From Armatimonadota bacterium (GTDB lineage Bacteria > Armatimonadota > Hebobacteria > CAIYQO01), in assembly GCA_022708765.1 (NCBI GenBank), contig JAKIYB010000292.1, positions 1 through 6,127 of the forward strand: a stretch of 6,127 bases of DNA, in the 5' to 3' direction. How positions within the stretch are numbered: position 1 is the first letter of the stretch; every line of letters starts with the position of its first letter. The position numbers were made by a program, and so were the translations under genes. Below are positions 1-6,078 of this stretch, piece by piece. Under the pieces are notes generated by a model that ran no database searches, was not told where the DNA came from, and worked only from the letters and a program-made list of their open reading frames with translations.

Positions 1-2
1 AC

Positions 3-398
3 ACACATGATATCTATGGCCAGGGGTTGAGTTTCCCCTTCCAGTTCCACCGGCAATTCGGCGGGGCGCGCATCTCGACGGTGACGTCGCGGGATCATGC
101 ACACATCCATGAGAGCATTCGGCAAATCCTTGGCACGCGCCGGGGGGAACGCTTTCTGCGCCCCGAGTTCGGCTGCCGTTTGCCCGAACTGCTCTTTGAA
201 CCCAACACCGACATCCTGCATGGCCTCATTCGCCATGAGGTGTGGGAGGCGCTGTCGCGCTGGGAGCCGCGCATCGCCATCGACCGGATTGACGTGGCCA
301 CGGATGCGGCCTGGGTGCAGGTGCAACTCACCTATCACCTGGTGGCGACGGCCACCGATGGCGTGGTGACGATGACTTTTGCGCGAGGTGCGGCATGA
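3..398 (+). CDS. gp25/gpW-like baseplate wedge protein (5' end outside window)
   Basis: Homologue of T4 gp25 / P2 gpW, a small structural protein of the contractile-tail baseplate wedge. Despite the old 'lysozyme' label, this family has no known enzymatic role in the wedge. Family hallmarks are visible: a GLSFPFQ-like N-terminal motif (nt 24-44), the helix IRQILGTRRGERFLRPEFGC (nt 117-176), then LLFEPN, and the signature E-P-R tripeptide (nt 264-272), which in T4 gp25 contacts the gp6/gp7 core bundle. A TTG at 27 is the first possible start inside the window. However, the frame stays open to the left edge, and the codons before the TTG read DIYGQG, which fits the conserved family N-terminus. 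The true start is therefore more likely a few codons upstream of the window. The gene ends by ATGA overlap with the baseplate J gene. Family assignment is firm; the start is uncertain. Confidence 0.92.
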   Translation, partial: THDIYGQGLSFPFQFHRQFGGARISTVTSRDHAHIHESIRQILGTRRGERFLRPEFGCRLPELLFEPNTDILHGLIRHEVWEALSRWEPRIAIDRIDVATDAAWVQVQLTYHLVATATDGVVTMTFARGAA

Positions 399-1810
399 CG
401 GCAACGCGGGGACGACTGCCCTATCTTAATAAGGATTACACGGCGCTGCGAGAAGAACTGCTGGCGCGCATTCCGCAGTTGACCGACCGATGGACGGATT
501 TCAACGCCTCCGACCTCGGCGTGGTGCTGCTGGAACTCTTTGCCGGCGTCGCCGACATGCTGGCGTATTACCTCGACACGCAGGCGGCGGAATGCTATCT
601 GCCTACCGCGCGGCAACGGCAGCATGTCATCGATCTCTGCGCGCTCATCAACTACCGGCTGCATGGGCCATTGGCTGCCACCACCCGCGTGCGCTTCACC
701 CTCGCCGAACCGGCAACCGCATTGATTACCATTCCGGCGCGGACAGTATGTCGCGCGCAGGGCGAGGATGGACCGATTCCCTTTGAAACGCTGAGTGCCT
801 GCACCATCTTCCCCGGCCTCCAGGAGGGTGAGGTTGATGCCTGGCAGGGAGAGCGCTCTACATTATTATATACCGGCACCGGTCTGCCCGCCCAACGGCT
901 ACCGCTGACGCATGACGGCATTGCTCACGGCAGCGTGGAGATCACCAGCGGCGGGCTGGCGTGGACGGCGGTCGAGCATTTCGTGGATAGCAGTCCGACG
1001 GATCGTCACTTCCGCGTGGAGACCGATGGTCTCGGCGGCACGGCGGTGGTCTTCGGCGACGGGCGCACGGGCGTCAACCCCACAACGGGGCAATCACTCA
1101 CCATCAGCTACCTCGTGACCCTGGGGCCGGGCGGAAATCTCGCGCCGCATCGCATCACGGAGCTCCCATCGCCACCGCTGGTCAACGGCGTGCCAGTGTC
1201 GGTGCAGGTCGATAATCCGATCCCGGCCACCGGTGGCGCCGACGAGGAAACGATGGCGCATGCGCGCCAGTGGGCGCCGGTGGTGTTGCGCTCCACCTGG
1301 AAAGCGGTCACGCGCGCCGATTACCTGGCGCTGTGCATGAGCTTCCCCGGCGTGGCGAAAGCGCGCATCGTCGATTTGAATACCGATGCGTCGATGCGCG
1401 TCTATGCGGTGCGCGTCTGCATCGCTCCGGCAGGCGGTGGCCTGCCGTCTCCAGCGTTGAAAGCCGAGTTGTATGCCTTCCTGGAAACATGCCGGTTGGT
1501 GACGGTGGAAGTCACGATTGAGGACCCGGTGTATCGGCCCATCCCGGTCACGGCGACGCTCTACTGCACGCCGGATCAATCCCCGGATACGGTGCGCCTG
1601 CGCGCACAGCAGGTATTGACGGAGGCCTTTGCGTTTGATCGCCAGGAATTCGGCCAGGCGGTGTATCAGTCCGATCTCATCGTCTTGCTTGATGGCGTGC
1701 CGGGGGTGAGTCACGTCACGCTGCATGCGCCGGGGGCGGATGTCCTCTTGCTGCCGCATGAGATTGCCACGCTGGGAGCCGTGTCGCTGCATGTAGTGGG
1801 GGTGGCGTAA
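395..1810 (+). CDS. baseplate J / gp6-like baseplate assembly protein
   Basis: 471-aa protein of the baseplate J family (P2 gpJ, T4 gp6, and the 'putative baseplate assembly protein' of injection systems). These proteins dimerise around the wedge core and close the baseplate ring. The N-terminus (about 35-90) has the typical block DFNASDLGVVLLELFAGVAD followed by a helix with YYLD. The middle has FGDGRTGVNP (220-229), seen in many J proteins before the beta domain. Residues 274-325 hold NPIPATGGADEETMAHAR and the conserved AVTRADY helix with FPGVAKA. The C-terminus has FGQAVYQSDL and GVPGVSHV (419-441). It is longer than P2 gpJ (about 300 aa), mainly through the extra N-terminal region. The ATG at 395 overlaps the preceding stop (ATGA) and has GAGGTG four bases upstream, so translation is probably coupled. 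It runs into the gpI-like gene through TAATG. No internal frameshift is seen. Confidence 0.93.
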   Translation: MTATRGRLPYLNKDYTALREELLARIPQLTDRWTDFNASDLGVVLLELFAGVADMLAYYLDTQAAECYLPTARQRQHVIDLCALINYRLHGPLAATTRVRFTLAEPATALITIPARTVCRAQGEDGPIPFETLSACTIFPGLQEGEVDAWQGERSTLLYTGTGLPAQRLPLTHDGIAHGSVEITSGGLAWTAVEHFVDSSPTDRHFRVETDGLGGTAVVFGDGRTGVNPTTGQSLTISYLVTLGPGGNLAPHRITELPSPPLVNGVPVSVQVDNPIPATGGADEETMAHARQWAPVVLRSTWKAVTRADYLALCMSFPGVAKARIVDLNTDASMRVYAVRVCIAPAGGGLPSPALKAELYAFLETCRLVTVEVTIEDPVYRPIPVTATLYCTPDQSPDTVRLRAQQVLTEAFAFDRQEFGQAVYQSDLIVLLDGVPGVSHVTLHAPGADVLLLPHEIATLGAVSLHVVGVA

Positions 1811-2505
1811 TGCTGACCTTCGCTGACCGCTTGCGGGCCTTGCTGCCCGACCTGTATCCGCTGTGTGATGACACCGGCGACCTGGCGATTCTGCTCCAGG
1901 TGGTCGGGCCAACCTTTGATGCCCTGCATGCCGCCATCACCGCGTTGCCGCCACTCGCCGGGGTAGATACCTGCCCCACGGACTTCCTCCCGCATCTGGC
2001 GGCCTTGGTGGGCGTCGTGTATGACCCGCTGGGCGATCCGTTATTGCAACGACGCACGATACGCGAAGCCGTGGAACGGTATCGACGGCATGGCACACTG
2101 GTCGCCCTGCGCCGTGCATTGGAAGAGGCCGGATGGCAGGGCGAGATTATCGAGACCTACCGGCAGGTGCTGCGGCTCAATCGACGCGGGCGACTCAACC
2201 GGCAACGCCTGCCCGGACCGCATTATAACCATGGCGTGTTTCTGGTGGAATGCGCCACGTTGTTGAATGGCCTGCAGGCGATCATCGAGGACCATCAGCC
2301 TGCCGGTACCCGTTGTTGGCTCCGTCACGGACAGCAGATGGTTTCGACCGGGAGTTACGTGCCGTATGGCGTCTCTGCATTGCGGGTGTGCCAGGGAACG
2401 ACGAGTCGGTACTGGCGGCGCTTCACTGTGCAGGCCAGTGCGCTGAACGGCGCTGATCCGCTGGTCTGGCCGCGTGCTGATCACAGTCAGATCACGGTCA
2501 TATAA
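1810..2505 (+). CDS. phage tail protein I (P2 gpI-like)
   Basis: 231-aa protein of the P2 gpI tail family (also the TIGR02242-type 'phage tail domain' proteins of injection systems). It is a wedge component linking the J-like protein to fibres or peripheral baseplate. Visible family features are an N-terminal helix LRALLPDLYP; CPTDFLPHLAALVGV (55-69), matching the conserved 'Lp.LA..lgv' segment; YRRHGTLVALRRALE (91-105), the diagnostic 'RGT..al...l' motif; and IIEDHQPAGTRCWL (158-171), matching the terminal 'i...kPAht.y.l' segment. About 60 residues follow the canonical family end (172-231) and I do not recognise them; P2 gpI is only about 176 aa. The ATG at 1810 overlaps the J stop by one base (TAATG), and G-rich sequence just upstream can act as a ribosome-binding site. 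Its position directly after J is the canonical order. Confidence 0.88.
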   Translation: MLTFADRLRALLPDLYPLCDDTGDLAILLQVVGPTFDALHAAITALPPLAGVDTCPTDFLPHLAALVGVVYDPLGDPLLQRRTIREAVERYRRHGTLVALRRALEEAGWQGEIIETYRQVLRLNRRGRLNRQRLPGPHYNHGVFLVECATLLNGLQAIIEDHQPAGTRCWLRHGQQMVSTGSYVPYGVSALRVCQGTTSRYWRRFTVQASALNGADPLVWPRADHSQITVI

Positions 2506-2510
2506 AGGAG
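2504..2510 (+). promoter_or_regulatory. Shine-Dalgarno AAAGGAG deciding the start at 2516
   Basis: AAAGGAG lies five bases before the ATG at 2516 and partly overlaps the stop codon of the gpI-like gene. It favours 2516 over the in-frame GTG at 2474, which lies inside the upstream gene. The leader GGAGACGAG plus ATGAGC recurs almost exactly before the gene at 4750. Confidence 0.85.
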
Positions 2511-2515
2511 ACGAG

Positions 2516-3049
2516 ATGAGCGATGGTGTGATAACCCGAAGCGGGCGGGTGCTCCTTGCCCGATGGTTACATGGCGATGCGTTGCCGGGGTTGACCCACT
2601 GCGCGCTCGGAGACGGCGATGCCAGCTTTACCGATCCTGCGCAGCCCCCGGTACCATCGAGTGAGCAAACCGGCCTGCGCCATGAGCGCGTGCGGAAGAT
2701 GGCGGATCGGCATGCCTACCTGGTCGAAGACCCGGCGGGTGAAATCCTGGCGAACGGCGTCGCCTATCGGGAAGCGAGTGAGCCGACCCCGCTCCTCGGC
2801 GTCTTCTTTCGCTTCGAGGAGAGTGAAGCCAATGGCTTTCCCATCAAGGAATATGGCTTCTTCGGTGGGGGCGTAACGTATGCGGCGGGGGTGAGTGGGT
2901 CGGTGGCCATGGGCGGCATCTACCACGTGACGACGAATCCGACCGGACAGGTGCTCACCCCCGGCTATCTCTATGAGGTGTGGACGATCCCCGATCTGTA
3001 TAAGACGAACGCCATGCAACTGCAGCTGGTGGGCGTCATCGGGCTGTAG
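2516..3049 (+). CDS. tail-collar/fibre N-terminus-like baseplate-associated protein
   Basis: 177-aa protein that resembles the N-terminal, baseplate-proximal part of tail-collar/fibre proteins (the DUF3751 type found at the start of P2 gpH-like fibres), but stands alone with no shaft or tip. Similar points are the opening ITRSGRVLLARWLHG (6-20), like the 'T..G..llA' start of collar proteins; THCALGDGD (27-35), like the 'alGdG' loop; then QTGLRHERVR, and FRFEESEANGFPIKEYGFFG (99-118), like the 'irEiGlF' strand region that ends that domain. No signal peptide, membrane segment or catalytic motif is seen. The chosen ATG has a strong Shine-Dalgarno and gives a sensible MSDG start. Placed between the gpI-like gene and two fibre paralogues, it is likely a connector or collar. 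The family assignment rests on remembered patterns and is moderate; that it is a tail structural protein is more secure from context. Confidence 0.6.
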   Translation: MSDGVITRSGRVLLARWLHGDALPGLTHCALGDGDASFTDPAQPPVPSSEQTGLRHERVRKMADRHAYLVEDPAGEILANGVAYREASEPTPLLGVFFRFEESEANGFPIKEYGFFGGGVTYAAGVSGSVAMGGIYHVTTNPTGQVLTPGYLYEVWTIPDLYKTNAMQLQLVGVIGL

Positions 3050-3052
3050 GAG
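3048..3052 (+). promoter_or_regulatory. Shine-Dalgarno AGGAG for the first fibre paralogue
   Basis: AGGAG overlaps the preceding TAG stop and sits seven bases before the ATG at 3060; a second AAGGA (3053-3057) is closer. This supports 3060 over earlier in-frame starts inside the upstream gene, and the resulting N-terminus MTISRETFDP matches MSISHDTFDP of the paralogue. Confidence 0.85.
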
Positions 3053-3059
3053 AAGGACA

Positions 3060-3629
3060 ATGACGATCTCACGCGAGACTTTTGATCCGACGAAACGGTA
3101 TAAACGCCTGCGCTTTCACGAGGACCGGGACCTGCTTGATTCCGAACTGAACGAGGCGCAGGAGATCGGACTCTATGAACGGCAACAACTCTTCGATGTC
3201 CTCTTCGCGCAGGGGGCGATCATCGACGGTCTGGCAACGACGGTCGATGGCGCGGTGGTCACCGTCGCCTCGGGACGCGTCTATGTCGATGGACACATGG
3301 AGACCGTGCCCGGCGCAACGCTGATCTTCGACCCTGAGAAGACCACCGGTGAGGATCGCATCTGGCTGGACGTGTTGCGTATGACCGTCGATGCGGTGCG
3401 CGATCCGGTGCTGGTCAATCCGCTCACCGGGGAACCGACGGCGGAACGGGAGCAGTGGGTGGTGTCCCTGCAGGCGCGGGATACCGCGCATGATCCGCTG
3501 CCCATGGGCGCACTCGGTCGTACCACCGTGGCTCTGCACACCTTTGACCGCACGACCGGCGTGGTCACGCCGATCACCGCCGGGGCGCTGGGCACCGATG
3601 ACAAAGCACGCCTGAATGCCCACCTCGGT
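3060..3629 (+). repeat. duplicated fibre-anchor segment, copy 1
   Basis: Codes for residues 1-190 of the first fibre protein. It aligns without a gap to residues 1-190 of the second (4750-5319), with about 120 of 190 identical residues by hand count. At DNA level only short exact blocks remain, for example CAACTCTTCGATGT and ATGCCCACCTCGG, so the duplication is not recent. Confidence 0.9.
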
Positions 3630-4739
3630 CACGGCGGCGTGGCGCAACATCCCGTGGCAACCTCGACCGAGGCGGGCTTTATGAGTCCCGCGGATAAGGT
3701 GGCGCTGGTCAACCATCTCGGCGTGGGCGGCAGTCAGCATCCGGTGGCGACGAGTGAGACGGCGGGATTTCTCTCCCCAGCGGACAAGACCAAGCTCGAT
3801 GGCATCCAGGCAGGCGCAAAGGCCGGGGGACGGTTCGCCACGCTGGTGGTTGCCGCAGTCAATGCGAGCGCTGCCTCGAAAGCGGCCGCCGATTACATCT
3901 GCGATGGCGTGGATGACCAGACGGAACTCAATGCCGCACGCACCGCGCTGCAGGCGTTGGGCGGCGGGAAGCTGGTGCTGACGGAGGGGACGTTCACCCT
4001 GTCGAACACGCTGAAGCTCTGCTCCAACCTGCTCATCGAGGGCCAGGGGCAGGCCACGGTGCTGAAAGTCTCCGTGCCGCAAACCTTCAACTGGGGGATG
4101 CTCACCACCAGCGACAGCGTTGATCCCAATCCGAAGAACATCACCATCCGCGACCTGGCCTTCGACGGCAGTCGTCCCGCGCTGCCCCCAAACAGCAACG
4201 GCGCATCGGCCATTCACTTTGGCGGAATAGACGGCGGCCTCCTGGAGAACCTGGACGCCGCCCATTTTCAGTACGCCGGTACGGCGATCTATGTCGCGGG
4301 CTGCACCAACGTCATCGTGCGCAACTGCCGTTCGCATGATAACGATGGCTGCGGCATCATGCTGCACAGTGCCTGCCGCCATTGTGTAGTGGAGGGCAAT
4401 GTCTTCTATCGCAACGGCATTCACGGCATCTCACTGGCTATTGCTTGTGATTGCGCCATCATGAACAACATGTGCTGGAACAATGGCCAGGCGGCGGATA
4501 ACAGCTACGCCAATATCTACGTCGGCCATGATATTGCCTGGTGCAATCTCCAGGGGAACACCTGCCGCTATCACGACACGGCCGTCCGCCCGAAAGCGGG
4601 CATTGAGATCGTCAACGGAACGAACACCATCAAAAACCTGGTGACGAATAATGACCTGCTGAACGGCGGCGTCACCCCCTTCCTGAATAACGATCCGGAG
4701 ACGGTGACCGCCGCCGGGAATCGTGTTGGCAGCTGTTGA
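3060..4739 (+). CDS. tail fibre/spike: DUF4815-like anchor, tandem repeat, pectate-lyase-like beta-helix
   Basis: 559-aa modular tail protein. Residues 1-178 form an N-terminal domain with TFDPTKRYKRLRF, DLLDSELNEAQEI and GRVYVDGH, which resembles the DUF4815/DUF6519 domains at the baseplate end of phage fibres. Residues 181-250 hold two full repeats and one partial repeat containing HLGxGG..HPVATS..AGFMSPADK, of the 'GFMS..DK.KLDGI' type common in fibres. Residues 255-559 form a right-handed parallel beta-helix: entry motif ADYICDGVDDQTELNAA (277-293), GGGKLVLTEGTFTLSNTLKL (301-320) and IEGQGQATVL as in Pectate_lyase_3, then Asn/Gly-rich coils with NNxCWNNG-type turns. This fold is used by trimeric tailspikes that bind or cut surface glycans, so the likely role is host recognition or depolymerisation. 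No catalytic set can be assigned by eye, and the AlgE epimerase motif was not seen. The first 280 residues contain no cysteine, whereas ten occur between 415 and 502. The paralogue at 4750 shares the anchor but not the head. Confidence 0.78.
   Translation: MTISRETFDPTKRYKRLRFHEDRDLLDSELNEAQEIGLYERQQLFDVLFAQGAIIDGLATTVDGAVVTVASGRVYVDGHMETVPGATLIFDPEKTTGEDRIWLDVLRMTVDAVRDPVLVNPLTGEPTAEREQWVVSLQARDTAHDPLPMGALGRTTVALHTFDRTTGVVTPITAGALGTDDKARLNAHLGHGGVAQHPVATSTEAGFMSPADKVALVNHLGVGGSQHPVATSETAGFLSPADKTKLDGIQAGAKAGGRFATLVVAAVNASAASKAAADYICDGVDDQTELNAARTALQALGGGKLVLTEGTFTLSNTLKLCSNLLIEGQGQATVLKVSVPQTFNWGMLTTSDSVDPNPKNITIRDLAFDGSRPALPPNSNGASAIHFGGIDGGLLENLDAAHFQYAGTAIYVAGCTNVIVRNCRSHDNDGCGIMLHSACRHCVVEGNVFYRNGIHGISLAIACDCAIMNNMCWNNGQAADNSYANIYVGHDIAWCNLQGNTCRYHDTAVRPKAGIEIVNGTNTIKNLVTNNDLLNGGVTPFLNNDPETVTAAGNRVGSC
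3600..3809 (+). repeat. tandem ~30-aa fibre repeat in the first paralogue
   Basis: Two full units and one partial unit, at residues 181-211, 212-241 and 242-250. Each starts with DK..L, continues with HLGxGG, HPVATS and AGF(M/L)SPA, and leads into the next DK. The units form the linker between the anchor domain and the beta-helix, and probably act as a short trimeric shaft or hinge; that role is inferred. Confidence 0.85.
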
Positions 4740-4743
4740 GGAG
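4738..4743 (+). promoter_or_regulatory. Shine-Dalgarno GAGGAG for the second fibre paralogue
   Basis: GAGGAG overlaps the TGA of the preceding gene and lies six bases before the ATG at 4750. It favours 4750 over the in-frame TTG at 4723, and the resulting N-terminus matches that of the paralogue. Confidence 0.85.
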
Positions 4744-4749
4744 ACGAGT

Positions 4750-5319
4750 ATGAGCATCTCACACGACACCTTTGATCCGAGTAAAGGGTACAAACGCCTC
4801 CGCTTCCATCAGCGGCGCGATCTCCTTGATTCCGAGTTGAATGAGCAGCAGGACATCGCGCTGCACGAGCGCCGGCAACTCTTCGATGTGCTCGTGCCGC
4901 AGGGGGCTATTGCGCAGGGATTGGCACCGACCGTGACCGGCGCGCAGGTGACACTGACCGCCGGGCAGGTCTACTGCGATGGGCATCTGCTCTCGGTGCC
5001 TGGAGCCGTACTGGAGTATGACCCGGGCAAAACTTCCGGGATCGACTACGTTTGGCTGGAGGTGCTGCGCCTGGCTATTGATGCCGACGAAGACCCGACG
5101 TTGGTCAATCCGATGACCGGGGAACCGGCGGCGGAACGTGAGCAATGGTTGGTGACCCTGAAGTCTGCCAACACCGGCGGCGATGCTCTGCCAGCGCACG
5201 GCCTCGGGCGCACCACCGTGGCGCTGTATGCGTTTGATCGCGGCACGGGCGCCATCACGCCTACTGTCGCCGCCATGCTCTCGGCGCAGGATAAAACGCG
5301 GCTGGATGCCCACCTCGGC
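4750..5319 (+). repeat. duplicated fibre-anchor segment, copy 2
   Basis: Partner of 3060-3629. Identity is highest in the first 50 residues and around LVNPxTGEPxAEREQW and LGRTTVAL, and lowest just before the tandem repeat (residues 171-180). The copies keep identical residue numbering over 190 positions, which implies constraint on a folded anchor domain. Confidence 0.9.
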
Positions 5320-6078
5320 GCAGGAGGCAATACGCATCCCCCGGCAACGTCAGCACTAGCCGGCTTTATGAGCGCGGGTGACAAGGCGGCACTCGATGGC
5401 CATCTCGGCGCAGGTGGAGCGGCACACGCGCTGGCCACCCCCGAGGCGGCGGGGTTCATGGGGGCGAGTGATCGGCAATTGCTCACCAATCTCGGCACGG
5501 CGTATACCGCAGGGTTGATTCAACGCCCCGATCTCCTCGACCTGACCTATTACGAGGTGTACTGGCGTCTGAACCAGAACCGCACGACGCCGGCGGCGTT
5601 CTTCGATTACAGCACGGATTGGACGCAGGACCCGAGTTGCTATACGGTCGGTCCCGACATCCTGCCGTATCACATGGCGCTGAAAGGCGCGCTGCAATGG
5701 CATATGCCGATCCCGAGCAGTGGCAGTGGTTGTGCGGCCTTTATTACGCGGGCGAAATACATGGGGACCGCCGACCACTACCTGATCAACTGTTACTTCG
5801 TGGATGATACGGTTCGCCTCTTCATCAGCGAAACCTGGGGGAATTGGAGTGCCTGGACGCAAGTGCAGGTCGGCGAAACCACGGTCTCGGACCCGTATAT
5901 CAGTTCCGGCTATCACAACAATCGGTACTTCCGCGTGCCGGTGCAGCAGGGAAAAACGTACTTCTTCATGTTCATCCTCAACAATACGAACGATGGCTCG
6001 TGGGGCGTGTATCTCGATAACTATATCCTCAACGCGGACTACGGCTTCCAATTCGCCCCGCAGTGGCCGCTCTGGTAG
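4750..6078 (+). CDS. tail fibre: DUF4815-like anchor, tandem repeat, unrecognised aromatic-rich head
   Basis: 442-aa paralogue of the upstream fibre. Residues 1-180 repeat the anchor domain: TFDPSKGYKRLRF, DLLDSELNEQQDI, GQVYCDGH, PMTGEPAAEREQW and GRTTVALYAFDR. Residues 181-249 carry the same ~30-aa repeat (HLGAGG..H..AT...AGFM), more degenerate in its second unit. The C-terminal ~185 residues (258-442) are unrelated to the beta-helix next door. They are rich in Tyr, Trp, Phe and Asn, contain only three cysteines (297, 328, 348), and include YYEVYWRLNQNRT, CYTVGPD, FISETWGNWSAWTQVQVGE and GKTYFFMFILNN, ending in FQFAPQWPLW. The alternation of short hydrophobic and aromatic stretches suggests a beta-sandwich or other all-beta receptor- or carbohydrate-binding head; this is inference, and no known family was recognised. 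It follows the first paralogue after 10 nt, in the same operon. Tail-protein assignment is firm through the anchor; the specific target is unknown. Confidence 0.76.
   Translation: MSISHDTFDPSKGYKRLRFHQRRDLLDSELNEQQDIALHERRQLFDVLVPQGAIAQGLAPTVTGAQVTLTAGQVYCDGHLLSVPGAVLEYDPGKTSGIDYVWLEVLRLAIDADEDPTLVNPMTGEPAAEREQWLVTLKSANTGGDALPAHGLGRTTVALYAFDRGTGAITPTVAAMLSAQDKTRLDAHLGAGGNTHPPATSALAGFMSAGDKAALDGHLGAGGAAHALATPEAAGFMGASDRQLLTNLGTAYTAGLIQRPDLLDLTYYEVYWRLNQNRTTPAAFFDYSTDWTQDPSCYTVGPDILPYHMALKGALQWHMPIPSSGSGCAAFITRAKYMGTADHYLINCYFVDDTVRLFISETWGNWSAWTQVQVGETTVSDPYISSGYHNNRYFRVPVQQGKTYFFMFILNNTNDGSWGVYLDNYILNADYGFQFAPQWPLW
5290..5496 (+). repeat. tandem ~30-aa fibre repeat in the second paralogue
   Basis: Units at residues 181-210 and 211-240 and a partial unit at 241-249. 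Both full units are exactly 30 residues. The HPVATS segment has drifted to HPPATS and HALATP, and the last unit breaks off at DRQLLTNLG, where the distinct head begins. Confidence 0.82.

Noticed and set aside
859..874. AT-rich patch (TACATTATTATATACC) inside the J-like gene, resembling a -10 promoter element
   Set aside because: No matching -35 element was found and no gene starts nearby. It encodes conserved-frame residues including two TTA leucine codons, so it is most likely chance codon use.
1094..1912. Antisense open frame of 272 codons opposite the J-like gene
   Set aside because: It is fully covered by the J-like gene and the start of the gpI-like gene, and its Arg/His-rich composition without motifs is typical of a shadow frame.
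3069..4424. Long antisense open frame (451 codons) opposite the first fibre gene, with a similar one at 4759-5337 opposite the second
   Set aside because: Both lie inside strongly supported sense genes, and their resemblance is explained by the duplicated sense domain. The product is His/Arg/Gln-rich in the manner of antisense translation of GC-rich genes, and no ribosome-binding site or family motif was found.
5881..6078. Asn/Tyr (AAC/AAT/TAC) codon richness at the 3' end of the second fibre gene, as in variable repeats of diversity-generating retroelements
   Set aside because: No reverse transcriptase, template repeat or second copy of this stretch exists in the window, and Asn/Tyr-rich tips are common in binding domains. 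A near-identical downstream copy differing only at adenines, next to a reverse transcriptase gene, would reopen the idea.
3060..6078. Recent tandem duplication or assembly artefact for the two fibre genes
   Set aside because: The shared regions differ throughout at DNA level, exact blocks are only about 10-14 bases, and the C-termini are unrelated, so these are genuine diverged paralogues.
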